DNA of 45,676 nt from Planctomycetaceae bacterium. Its GTDB lineage: Bacteria > Planctomycetota > Planctomycetia > Pirellulales > Thermoguttaceae. The notes below the pieces were generated by a model. It did no database searches and was not told where the DNA came from. It was given only the letters and a program-made list of their open reading frames with translations. Below, piece by piece: positions 38,656 to 45,593 of this stretch (positions are counted from its first letter, which is position 1; every line of letters starts with the position of its first letter). The translations under genes were made by a program, and so were the position numbers. The stretch is from contig JAISQK010000079.1 in NCBI GenBank assembly GCA_031274255.1, positions 1 to 45,676 of the forward strand, written 5' to 3'.

Positions 38656-39546
38656 ATGCCAAAATATATCACACGATATGGAACAATGCGGCTTTTGGGG
38701 ATTTTTGCGTCTCCGGACGGCACTCCGTTTCATCGTGACGCACGGGTGATTGTGCGGACCAGCCGTGGTCAGGAAACCGGTCAGGTTCTTTGCGAGGCGA
38801 CCCCGGATGTTTTGCGGCATCTTCCTCAGCAAATGGAGGAAAACAAAATCATCCGCGTCATGACTCACGCGGACATTCTCGAAGCAAAACGAATCCACGA
38901 AGAGGAACATGACGAGTTCAGCCGGTGCAGTGAGGTGATCAAGCGGATGAAAATCGAGATGAATCTTGTCCGCATTGAGCACATTTTCGGCGGCGAACGG
39001 ATCATCATTTATTATGTCGCAGAGGGTAGGGTCGATTTCCGTGAACTGGTCAAGGTTTTGGCGTCCGAATTTCAAACACGGGTCGAAATGCGGCAGATTG
39101 GAGTTCGCGACGAGACGAAACTCCTTTCCGATTTCGGAGACTGCGGCAAAGAATGCTGTTGCAATTCCTATCTGACCGCGATGCCGCCGGTGTCAATGAA
39201 AATGGCGAAAATGCAGAAGGCGACACTTGATCCGACCAAAATTTCCGGACGGTGCGGACGGCTGAAATGCTGTTTGCGGTACGAATACAGTACCTATCTG
39301 GAACTTTTGAGTCAAATTCCCGCTTTCGGGGCAATGGTCACAACGGCGGAGGGAACCGGTCGTGTCGTGGGGCAGGAAATCCTCCGGCAAAGAGTCTATG
39401 TGGAATTTCCTGATCAGACCAGAAAATCGTTCTCTATTTCTGATGTGGAATTTTCCAAAAACAGCGCAACCCCGGAAAATCTGGAGGTCATTGACTTCCC
39501 CAAAAACTCGTGTTTTTCGATGAGACCTCCGCAAAGACCGACATGA
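38656..39546 (+). CDS. ricT: PSP1/RicT-like protein with IS630-derived C-terminus
   Basis: 296 residues from ATG 38656 (AGGAAG upstream); an in-frame TTG at 38650 is less likely. Cytoplasmic. The PSP1 family pattern is clear: GIIYYV-type strand VAEGRVDFRELVKVLASEF, then QIGVRDETKLLSDFGDCGKE, CGKECCCNSYL, MQKATLDPTKISGRCGRLKC and CCLRYEY. The cysteine clusters match RicT of Bacillus, which binds Fe-S clusters and regulates RNase Y with RicA and RicF. Those partners are not in the window. The last ~17 residues (PKNSCFSMRPPQRPT) are read from the start of an IS630 transposase remnant in another frame, so the native C-terminus was probably replaced by insertion. Confidence 0.88.
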   Translation: MPKYITRYGTMRLLGIFASPDGTPFHRDARVIVRTSRGQETGQVLCEATPDVLRHLPQQMEENKIIRVMTHADILEAKRIHEEEHDEFSRCSEVIKRMKIEMNLVRIEHIFGGERIIIYYVAEGRVDFRELVKVLASEFQTRVEMRQIGVRDETKLLSDFGDCGKECCCNSYLTAMPPVSMKMAKMQKATLDPTKISGRCGRLKCCLRYEYSTYLELLSQIPAFGAMVTTAEGTGRVVGQEILRQRVYVEFPDQTRKSFSISDVEFSKNSATPENLEVIDFPKNSCFSMRPPQRPT

Positions 39547-39847
39547 CGAGAAGGTAGGGTCGCGCGTTGAAAGGGAATCGGCTTGCGGACAAAACGCTGC
39601 ATAGACATTGGAGTACGACGACCTATGTCTGCGGCCTACGACACGACGGAATCGTTGCGCCGCAGGCGTTTGTCGGTGCGATGAACCGTCAACGGTTTTT
39701 GGAAATAGGTGGAAACGGTGTTGTGCAAAGGGAACATTGTCGCGATGTGGGGAAACTGCAAGAGTTCCTTCACGGGTCGGGAAAGTTTTTTCTTCAACCG
39801 ACTGTAAAAATGACTTCAAACACTATGGACACTGTCTGCGTAAATAA
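39495..39847 (+). pseudogene. IS630-family transposase remnant
   Basis: Read in frame from 39495, the sequence gives LVFFDETSAKTDMTRR, a TAG at 39555 where Tyr is usual, then GRALKGNRL, RHWSTTTYVCGLRHDGIVAP and GAMNRQRFLE. FDET contains the first catalytic Asp of IS630 DDE enzymes. After about 39700 the frame shifts (VETVLCKGNIVAM in the next frame), and a large internal part is missing. The end ECK-type tail appears as CKNDFKHYGHCLRK before TAA 39845-39847. The N-terminal half is absent. At least one stop, one frameshift and a deletion make it non-functional. It overlaps the 3' end of the ricT-like gene. Confidence 0.85.
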
Positions 39848-39858
39848 TTAATCCGCTC
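39495..39858 (+). mobile_element. IS630 element remnant with right terminal repeat
   Basis: Right end TTAATCCGCTC (39848-39858), then TA (39859-39860). TAATCCGCTC is the inverted form of the left end of the MITE at 6261-6361, linking the two. The left end is gone; the remnant starts within the ricT-like gene. Confidence 0.75.
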
Positions 39859-39864
39859 TAGCCG

Positions 39865-39928
39865 TGATATTTCACCACCATAAATGATGCTTCGCGCCCA
39901 AAAAATCTGGTTGAACTGTGAAATATCA
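39865..39928. repeat. 11-bp inverted repeat pair
   Basis: TGATATTTCAC (39865-39875) and its exact complement GTGAAATATCA (39918-39928) are separated by 42 bases, just beyond the IS630 right end. A run of seven T follows about 10 bases later, so a terminator-like hairpin or a binding site is possible. Confidence 0.5.
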
Positions 39929-40024
39929 AGGGCGGACTTTTTTTAACATGCCGGAATTTGCTGTTTCTCACTTTCTTTTCCGCGCCGGAAAAATTTCTTT
40001 TGATTTGGTTTCACATCGAAAATT

Positions 40025-40039
40025 GCGACGTTTTGTCGC
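40025..40039. promoter_or_regulatory. Palindrome, candidate activator site
   Basis: GCGAC-GTTTT-GTCGC, centred about 80 bases upstream of the start expected from the sigma-54 promoter at 40086. Distance and symmetry fit an upstream binding site for a sigma-54 activator. No activator gene is in the window. Confidence 0.35.
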
Positions 40040-40085
40040 TGTAAGACACTTCGGAATGTTTGCCGTATCCTCCTGAAATTCTGTT

Positions 40086-40102
40086 TTGGCACGGCAGTTG
40101 CA
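40086..40102 (+). promoter_or_regulatory. Sigma-54 (RpoN) promoter
   Basis: TTGGCACGGCAGTTGCA carries GG at 40088-40089 and GC at 40100-40101 with the standard 10-base separation, matching the full YTGGCACGRNNNTTGCW consensus. The start would be near 40113, about 155 bases before ATG 40268. No other strong promoter is seen in that leader. Confidence 0.75.
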
Positions 40103-40191
40103 ATAGAGTGAAAATGTTCAGCGATGTTTCCGGGAAGGAATCCCGTAAAATTTCATTGGGCAAGACACGGCAATAAAAACAAAATAAAGTC

Positions 40192-40233
40192 CTGTCTTTT
40201 CCGGTATGCCAGAGTTCTTCGGCCTACCTTTCA
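40192..40233 (+). repeat. ~40-bp direct repeat, copy 1 (leader of pseudopilin gene)
   Basis: Core CCGGTATGCCAGAGTTCTTC and a final CTTTCA. A similar block lies at 41979-42020 (CCGGTATGTCAGAGTCCTCA ... CTTTCA), with one indel and a few substitutions. Both lie shortly upstream of a start codon. Confidence 0.65.
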
Positions 40234-40267
40234 ACTCAATTCAAGAATGGATAAGGAGACTTTTCCC

Positions 40268-41434
40268 ATGAAAAAACTTGTAACAATGTCCCAAAAACTT
40301 TTCCTGGAAAAAAGAAGCGTCAGAATGAACTTCCAACAAAAATCATCGGCAAACTTCCGTCATGTTAAAATGGGGTGGGGGGACAGTCTGCGACTTTCCC
40401 GTAAAGCTTTCACGCTTGTCGAGCTGCTGGTGGTCATTGCCATCATCGGCATTTTGATTGCTCTTTTGCTTCCCGCGGTCCAGGCCGCCCGCGAAGCGGC
40501 AAGAAGAATGCAGTGTACGAACAATCTCAAGCAAATCGGCATTGCCCAGCACAGCTATCACGATATACATAACACTCTACCGTCGGGAGCGATTGCCCAA
40601 CCGATTGAAGTCGGTTTAGTGATAAGCAATCGTGCCGCCGGAAGTGATTATTGTTCGGGATGGGGACCATTGGCGCAAATTCTTCCCTTCATTGAGCAAA
40701 CTCCTGTTTGGGAAAGAGCCGGTGTTTCCAGCATCACACTGGAAAGAGCTTTTGAAGACAGTCAAAAACCCGGTTCAAAAGACGCGATTGTCAATACAAA
40801 AATACCTTTTTATCTTTGTCCGTCAGATGGTAATCTCGAATTTCCAAACAAAGCGAGCGGGGATTACCCTACAACGCCTAACAGAGACACAGCAGCGCTG
40901 GCAACATCAAGTTATTCTCCTCACCGAGGATTCTTCCGGTTTGGAGGGGCTTATGGTGCGTATTTAGCAACACCGCAAAACGCAACGCTGAATACAGGCG
41001 TGTTTCCGGCGTCGAAAGCCTATAATTTCGCCGCGATTACAGACGGATTGAGTAACACGTTTGTTTACGGAGAACGGGATTATACAACAGGCAAAGCGTC
41101 CTATTGGCCCGGAACCTGCGGTATCGGCTCAATGAATTACACACATGGATACACCGCGTTGAAGATCAATGAAGGGGCCTATGCGTTTTCGTCACTTCAT
41201 ACCGACGGAGCAAACTTCCTCTTTGGTGACGGCAGTGTTCATTTTCTCAGCGAAACCATCGAATCCCGAAAAGACAAAGCGGACGGTTCAGGAATCATCC
41301 CAAATCAGGCACAGTCCGGCGATACGGGAACTGAAACTTATGCTCTGTTTCAACAAGCGGCAGATGCCGGAACATTGGGTATTTATCAACTCATCGGATC
41401 GAAAGCGGACGGTCGAAGTGCCAGCCCTTTATAA
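40268..41434 (+). CDS. DUF1559 pseudopilin-like protein
   Basis: 388 residues. ATG 40268 has AAGGAG 9 bases upstream. The type IV prepilin motif SRKA|FTLVELLVVIAIIG starts at about residue 44, cut before Phe48, then [20 protein letters not shown], the DUF1559 hallmark. The C-terminus has HTDGANFLFGDG, the H-X9-DG signature (H-x9-D-G). The product is expected to be cleaved by a prepilin peptidase and kept in or exported from the membrane. Oddly, the leader is about 47 residues long; a later ATG (40370) would give a standard 13-residue leader, but it has no SD. The gene is preceded by a sigma-54 promoter and followed after 55 bp by a lipoprotein gene, a typical planctomycete pair. Confidence 0.9.
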   Translation: MKKLVTMSQKLFLEKRSVRMNFQQKSSANFRHVKMGWGDSLRLSRKAFTLVELLVVIAIIGILIALLLPAVQAAREAARRMQCTNNLKQIGIAQHSYHDIHNTLPSGAIAQPIEVGLVISNRAAGSDYCSGWGPLAQILPFIEQTPVWERAGVSSITLERAFEDSQKPGSKDAIVNTKIPFYLCPSDGNLEFPNKASGDYPTTPNRDTAALATSSYSPHRGFFRFGGAYGAYLATPQNATLNTGVFPASKAYNFAAITDGLSNTFVYGERDYTTGKASYWPGTCGIGSMNYTHGYTALKINEGAYAFSSLHTDGANFLFGDGSVHFLSETIESRKDKADGSGIIPNQAQSGDTGTETYALFQQAADAGTLGIYQLIGSKADGRSASPL

Positions 41435-41489
41435 CACGATCTTAATTAAAACTTAATGAAATGATTATATCATAAACAAATGGATTTCC

Positions 41490-41978
41490 ATGAAAACAAA
41501 ATTATTTTTATTTTTGGGGCTTATGTTTGTCCTGTCAATGAACGGGTGTGACGATTCAGAAATCCCATTCGGGTATGTCACCGGAAAACTTACCATTGAC
41601 GGCAAACCAGCCCCCGAAAATGTGAAGATTTATTTTTATCCGCAATTTCAAGGCGGATCTTATTCGACAGGTCTCACCGATGCCGACGGAAACTTTGAAA
41701 TGAAATTTTCCACAAAGCGAAAAGGAGTCGAAGCCGGTCAGAATAAAGTCCAAATCGAAAATCCGGAAACCGGAAGAGCGGTTGTTCCTCGTGCTGTTTT
41801 GAATGCCAACAACAAAGAACTTTGGGCGAAAACCATTGAAGTGAAAAAGGGAAGACAGAAACTCGACTTTAACATCGACACATCGCTCAAGACGGAGGAA
41901 AAACCTCCGGTTTCCAGACGTAATAAAAAGATTGAAGAATTATTGGAAAAGGATAGGGAACTCGGTAATAACGGTTGA
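41490..41978 (+). CDS. Lipoprotein with carboxypeptidase-regulatory-like domain
   Basis: 162 residues. The signal peptide ends in a lipobox-like MNGC (Cys20), so it is probably lipid-anchored. GYVTGKLTIDGKPAPENVKI followed by GLTDADGNFEMKF is the typical transthyretin-like/carboxypeptidase regulatory-like fold (G-x-V-x-x-D-G-K-P, then D-x-x-G-x-F). Such small lipoproteins commonly follow DUF1559 pseudopilin genes in planctomycetes; their role is unknown. The C-terminus is charged and helical (NKKIEELLEKDREL). SD sequence is weak at ATG 41490, suggesting coupling to the upstream gene. Confidence 0.82.
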   Translation: MKTKLFLFLGLMFVLSMNGCDDSEIPFGYVTGKLTIDGKPAPENVKIYFYPQFQGGSYSTGLTDADGNFEMKFSTKRKGVEAGQNKVQIENPETGRAVVPRAVLNANNKELWAKTIEVKKGRQKLDFNIDTSLKTEEKPPVSRRNKKIEELLEKDRELGNNG

Positions 41979-42020
41979 CGTGTTTTCTCCGGTATGTCAG
42001 AGTCCTCAGGCAAACTTTCA
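41979..42020 (+). repeat. ~40-bp direct repeat, copy 2 (upstream of symporter gene)
   Basis: Partner of 40192-40233. It begins right after the lipoprotein stop and ends 3 bases before ATG 42024, which argues that this stretch is a leader and that the earlier ATG at 41994 is not the start. Confidence 0.6.
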
Positions 42021-42023
42021 CGC

Positions 42024-43238
42024 ATGAAATTACAACTTCACTGGCAGATCCTGATTGCGTTGATATCGGGAGGGGCGGCGGGCGTTTTATGGCCCGGCGG
42101 AACTCCTTACCTTTCATGGCTGGGCGACCTGTTCATGAACGCACTGAGCATGTTGATTGTTCCGATCATTTTTTTCTCGGTGGTGTCGGGCATTTCCGGC
42201 GTGGTCAATACGGGGGAAGACCTGCGGAAGCTGGGATTTCAGACGATCGGACTTTACCTCCTCACCATGCTCATTGCGATCCTCACCGGCCTGATTCTGG
42301 TCAACCTGATTCAGCCGGGAAGCGGAATCGTGATGCCGGAGAGTCTTGCGAAGCCGTCGGTGGAGTACAGGTCGGTCAGGGAGATCGTGACGGGGTTTGT
42401 TCCCAAAAACATTGTGGACGCCTTGTCGAACAATTATACGCTTCCGGTGATTCTGCTTGCTTTTTTGGCGGGTCTGAATCTCCCGAAGCTGCCGCCGGAG
42501 GAAAAGAAGGTTTTGACGCATTTTTTTCAGGCCGGAACGGGACTGACGATGCTGGTCACGAAGCAGGTGATCTTCCTTTCGCCGATCGGGATATTTGCCA
42601 TTGTGATGAAGCAGTTCAGCGGGACCTCCGATTTCCTGCTGCTGATTGCCAACATGTTGAAATATGTGTTGACGGTGACGGCGGGGCTGGGGATTCACAC
42701 GTTTGTGTGGCTTCCGCTGCTGCTGAGGTTTGGTTTCCGCGTGAATGCGGGACAGCATTTCCGCAACATGAGCGTGCCGCTTTTGACGGCGTTTTCCACC
42801 GCGTCGTCCGGGGCGGCCCTGCCCGCGACACTGGAGGCCGTCGAACGCCGGGACGGTATTTCTCCGAAAGTCACGAACTTCACGATTCCGCTCGGTTCGG
42901 CCATCAACATGGACGGGGCGGCCTTGCTGGAATGTGTGGCGGTGATTTTCATCGCCCAGGCTTACGGCGTGGAGCTGACGCTCCTGCAGACGGGACTTGT
43001 GGCGTTCACGTCGCTGTTATGTGCGATCGGTGCGGCGGGGGTTCCCATGGCCGCCCTTGTGATGATGAGTCTGATCCTCAGCGTTGTCGGGCTTCCGCTG
43101 GAGGGAATCGGCCTTGTGGCCGGTGTGGACAGAATTCTCGACATGATGCGTTCCGCCGTGAACGTGTACGGCGACACCTGTGTGGCCGTGATGGTCGCCA
43201 AGCTCGAAAACGAAAAGCTCCCCATTGATATTGATTAA
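42024..43238 (+). CDS. Dicarboxylate/amino acid:cation symporter (DAACS family)
   Basis: 404 residues from ATG 42024 (MKLQLHWQILIALISGG); an in-frame ATG at 41994 adds 10 residues encoded by a repeated leader, so it is rejected. Integral membrane, about eight helices plus two hairpins. Family signatures: LIVPIIFFSVVSGI, the Ser-rich hairpin FSTASSGAALPATLE, FTIPLGSAINMDGAALL (substrate and Na+ binding), and DRILDMMRSAVNVYGD in the last helix, with the substrate-contacting Asp, Arg and Asn. Imports Glu/Asp or C4-dicarboxylates with Na+ or H+; substrate choice is open. The family usually has Thr where this has Ser after the Arg. It is 33 bp upstream of the cyanophycinase-like gene, suggesting uptake of the released amino acids. 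Clearly GC-richer than the AT-rich stretch before it. Confidence 0.88.
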   Translation: MKLQLHWQILIALISGGAAGVLWPGGTPYLSWLGDLFMNALSMLIVPIIFFSVVSGISGVVNTGEDLRKLGFQTIGLYLLTMLIAILTGLILVNLIQPGSGIVMPESLAKPSVEYRSVREIVTGFVPKNIVDALSNNYTLPVILLAFLAGLNLPKLPPEEKKVLTHFFQAGTGLTMLVTKQVIFLSPIGIFAIVMKQFSGTSDFLLLIANMLKYVLTVTAGLGIHTFVWLPLLLRFGFRVNAGQHFRNMSVPLLTAFSTASSGAALPATLEAVERRDGISPKVTNFTIPLGSAINMDGAALLECVAVIFIAQAYGVELTLLQTGLVAFTSLLCAIGAAGVPMAALVMMSLILSVVGLPLEGIGLVAGVDRILDMMRSAVNVYGDTCVAVMVAKLENEKLPIDID

Positions 43239-43271
43239 CCCGACAACAGGAAAGACGAAAAGAGGTATTCC

Positions 43272-44441
43272 ATGAAAAACAGCATGATGAAAACGCTTCG
43301 GCACCTCGCGTGCGTGCTGATGATCACCGTGGTCACGGTGACGGCTTACGCCCAAAATCCGATCAAGATCGCTCCGGCGGAGACCCGCCACGGTCCCGAG
43401 AACGGCTCGCTGGTGATTATCGGAGGCGGCGGCGTGACGCCGGAGATCTGGGACCGGATTATTGAGCTGGCCGGCGGCGCGGAGCGTGCGAAATTTGTAG
43501 TCGTGACGAACGCCGCGGGTCCCGGGCTGAACACCCGTTCGGGAAGCGCCCGCGTGCTGCGGGAAAAGCTCGGCGAGGGGAATGTCAGCATTCTCGATCT
43601 GAAAACCATTGCCGAGGCCAACGACGAAAAGAATCTCACCGCTCTGAAGCAGGCGACCGGCGTCTTTTTCGACGGCGGCCGTCAGTGGCGGATTGCCGAT
43701 GCGTATTTGAACACGCTGGCCCATCAGGAATTTCAGAACGTCCTTGCACGGGGCGGGGTCATCGCCGGCTCGTCGGCGGGTGCCTCGATTCAGGGGAGTT
43801 TCCTCTGGCGGGGGGACACGAAAACCCCCGACATCCTCGTCGGCGACCACACGCAGGGGCTGGGCTTCCTCAGAAATTCCGTGATCGACCAGCACATTCT
43901 CGCGCGGAACCGGCAGTTCGATCTGATTGAATTTGTCAAAGGGGCGCCGCAGCTTATCGGACTCGGGATTGACGAATCGACGGCCGTGGTGATTCTCCGG
44001 GACGAACTGGAAGTGGTCGGAAAATCGATTGTGGCCGTTCACAGTTATCCGAACACGATTCCGGGCGCGAATGAAAGCCCCCGGTCTGCCGTTGTTTCAA
44101 CCGAACGGCGGGCGGCGGAAAATCCCGTCCCGCCGGAAAACGCCGGGAACCGCGGACCTTTCGTCCGTTACTCCAACGGCAGCGCGGACGCCTACAAGCC
44201 GTTCCTTGTGCTTCGCGCGGGTCAGAAATACGACCTGAAGGAACGCCGGGTGATTCCGCCGGAACGCCGGGAATTTCCTCGCGGCGGCTTTGCTCCGGCG
44301 GCGAATCCTCCGCAAAATCCCCCGGCTAACCCCCCGGAGGTGAAGGAATCCGCCGCGGAGGGGAAAGAATCCAACCAGTCGGCGAGTGAATCGACCCCGG
44401 AAGTGAAGGAATCCGATCCGGCCTCCGAGGGCAGGCTTTAG
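43272..44441 (+). CDS. Exported cyanophycinase-like peptidase (family S51)
   Basis: 389 residues. ATG 43272 has AGAGG 6 bases upstream. A signal peptide covers about 1-27 (cleavage after AYA). Catalytic core features: SLVIIGGGG, FFDGGRQWRI, GGVIAGSSAGASIQG with the nucleophile Ser in GSSAGA, DQHILARNRQFDLIE, and LGIDESTAVVI. These match cyanophycinase (CphB/CphE) which cuts beta-Asp-Arg dipeptides from cyanophycin; being exported, it would act on external polymer. The C-terminal 60 residues are Pro/Glu/Ser-rich with repeats of EVKES, likely a linker or wall-associated tail. Operon with a DAACS symporter. The substrate is inferred; other S51 members act on other beta-Asp peptides. Confidence 0.85.
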   Translation: MKNSMMKTLRHLACVLMITVVTVTAYAQNPIKIAPAETRHGPENGSLVIIGGGGVTPEIWDRIIELAGGAERAKFVVVTNAAGPGLNTRSGSARVLREKLGEGNVSILDLKTIAEANDEKNLTALKQATGVFFDGGRQWRIADAYLNTLAHQEFQNVLARGGVIAGSSAGASIQGSFLWRGDTKTPDILVGDHTQGLGFLRNSVIDQHILARNRQFDLIEFVKGAPQLIGLGIDESTAVVILRDELEVVGKSIVAVHSYPNTIPGANESPRSAVVSTERRAAENPVPPENAGNRGPFVRYSNGSADAYKPFLVLRAGQKYDLKERRVIPPERREFPRGGFAPAANPPQNPPANPPEVKESAAEGKESNQSASESTPEVKESDPASEGRL

Positions 44442-44462
44442 GCGATAGTCGTTAGGCTTCAG

Positions 44463-44674
44463 ACTTCCGTTGGAAAGATTTTCCATCTGAGGGCGAACCG
44501 GCAGCGTGGCACGCTGCACCGCACTTGCCTCCCGGCTGCGCGGTCGGCCTCCATTGGAATCTTTGTTCCGCTTGCGGATACTAGCGACTAACAGGAGCGG
44601 GTCTGCGGCTTTCGGAGCGGTAGCTCCATCCGCCCGCCGCGGCGTCGCGGCCCGCCGGAGGCATCCCCTTAATG
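44463..44674 (+). repeat. Dispersed modular repeat, copy R8
   Basis: Modules: TTTTCCATCTGAGGGCGAAC, hairpin GCAGCGT-GGC-ACGCTGC (44501-44517), CACTTGCCTC...CGGTCGGCCTCCA, ACTAACAGGAGCGGGTCTGC, hairpin GGAGC-GGTA-GCTCC (44614-44627), CCGCCGCGGCGTCGCGGC, and the right end CCCGCCGGAGGCATCCCCTT. Order matches R7 but it keeps the right end. Confidence 0.8.
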
Positions 44675-44737
44675 TCCTGATGAAAACCTTTTCCCATAAC
44701 CGGAATCCAACACAATGAACCTTTTTTCCAATAAAAC

Positions 44738-44968
44738 TTTAAAAAGATGCCTTTGGCGGCCAACGCAAGGGCGTTGGATCCCGGTAGGCTCACACTCACT
44801 TCGTTCGGTTCGCCCTCCAATGGAAAATTTTTTCAACGGAGGCCGAAGGCAACTGCGGTGAAGCGGCACGCTTCCCAGCGACCATCGGGAGCGGGTCCGT
44901 AGCTTTCGGAGCGGCAGCTCCATCCGGGGTGCAGCGTCCGCACGCTGCCCGGAGGCATCCCCTTAATG
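44738..44968 (+). repeat. Dispersed modular repeat, copy R9 (both ends present)
   Basis: The most complete copy, 231 bp. Left end TTTAAAAAGATGCCTTTGGC and right end CCCGGAGGCATCCCCTTAA are roughly inverted copies, MITE-like. Inside: hairpin CCAACGC-AAGG-GCGTTGG (44760-44777), the CACTTCGTTCGGTTCGCCCT module, hairpin GGAGC-GGCA-GCTCC (44908-44921), and hairpin GCAGCGT-CCGC-ACGCTGC (44931-44948). AGAAACAATTTTC follows at 44976, as in the composite elements. Confidence 0.8.
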
Positions 44969-45056
44969 AGTTAAGAGAAACAATTTTCATTTCGATGATA
45001 GAAATGCCGTAACAATGTTATTATACGAAACTTATGATTGGTTCCATGCAATGTCC

Positions 45057-45251
45057 GGCGGACTCCCCAAGAGTTGCGGAGTATCCTCCGAGCATCGCGG
45101 AGGATAGCCCGAGAACCTCGGAGTATAGCCCGAGCATCGCGGAGTACAGCCCGAGCATCGCGGAGTATAGCCCGAGGGTCACGGAGTACAGCCCGAGAAC
45201 CTCGGAGTATAGCCCGAGGGTCGCGGAGCATAGCCCTAACATCTCGGAGAG
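45057..45251 (+). repeat. 21-bp tandem repeat, eight full units plus a degenerate one
   Basis: Units start at 45078, 45099, 45120, 45141, 45162, 45183, 45204 and 45225; 45057-45077 is a degenerate first unit. Typical unit: GGAGTATAGCCCGAGCATCG plus C. Differences between units cluster in the last seven bases and at the CAG/TAG position. Same family as 8526-8630, opposite strand. No unique spacers. Confidence 0.9.
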
Positions 45252-45279
45252 TTCTACGAAACGACAAGAGAAGGAAGTA

Positions 45280-45349
45280 AGAATCATGCAGCATCAATCA
45301 GAATCAATAAAGAGAGCAGGAAAATGATAACAGAAACAATTTTCGGATT
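45280..45349. repeat. Segment shared, inverted, with 8416-8485
   Basis: AGAATCATGCAGCA (45280-45293) and AGAAACAATTTTCGGATT (45332-45349) are exact reverse complements of the 8.4-kb copies. It again lies between the tandem repeat and a modular repeat copy (R10). Confidence 0.75.
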
Positions 45350-45396
45350 AAAAGAATCCAACCTGAGGAAAAATTTCTCCTATTCGACTTTAACGA

Positions 45397-45510
45397 AATG
45401 CCTCCGGCGGGCAGCGACGCCGCGGCGGGCGGATGGAACTACCGTTCCGAGAGCCGCAGACCCGCTCCCGTTGGTAGCTGGTATCCGCGAGCGAAAAAAT
45501 CTTTTCAACC
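45397..45510 (-). repeat. Dispersed modular repeat, copy R10 (inverted)
   Basis: AATGCCTCCGGCGGGCAGCG, then the hairpin GGAAC-TACC-GTTCC (45435-45448; read on the minus strand the loop is GGTA), then CCGCAGACCCGCTCCCGTTG and a degenerate end. The stem has A-T pairs where R7-R9 have G-C. Confidence 0.7.
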
Positions 45511-45593
45511 AACACACTAAAACCATCCTTTAACAGATAAAAACCCTTAACCAAAAACTAAACTCTTATCACACCTTTATGAAAGGCAACATC

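Larger units (their letters stand above)
44442..45593. other. Gene-free, repeat-rich spacer
   Basis: About 1.15 kb after the cyanophycinase-like gene. It holds repeat copies R8, R9 and R10, a 21-bp tandem repeat and a segment shared with 8.4 kb, listed separately. Open frames here (for example 45034-45327, heptads EYSPSIA) arise from the tandem repeat and carry no convincing start or SD, so no gene is called. Confidence 0.7.

Noticed and set aside
38515-39075. Minus-strand 186-codon open frame
   Set aside because: Antisense shadow of the ricT-like gene; no domain seen and it crosses the sigma-70 promoter of that gene.
41975-43228. 417-codon plus-strand open frame
   Set aside because: Out-of-frame shadow of the DAACS symporter, rich in Cys/His/Arg from GC-rich codons in the wrong phase.
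45057-45251. CRISPR array
   Set aside because: Repeats are directly adjacent 21-bp units with no unique spacers and no cas genes nearby.
45034-45327. A Ser-Pro-rich protein gene
   Set aside because: The frame is open because of the 21-bp period; no convincing SD and its flanks are repeats, so it is not called as a gene, only noted as a possibility.
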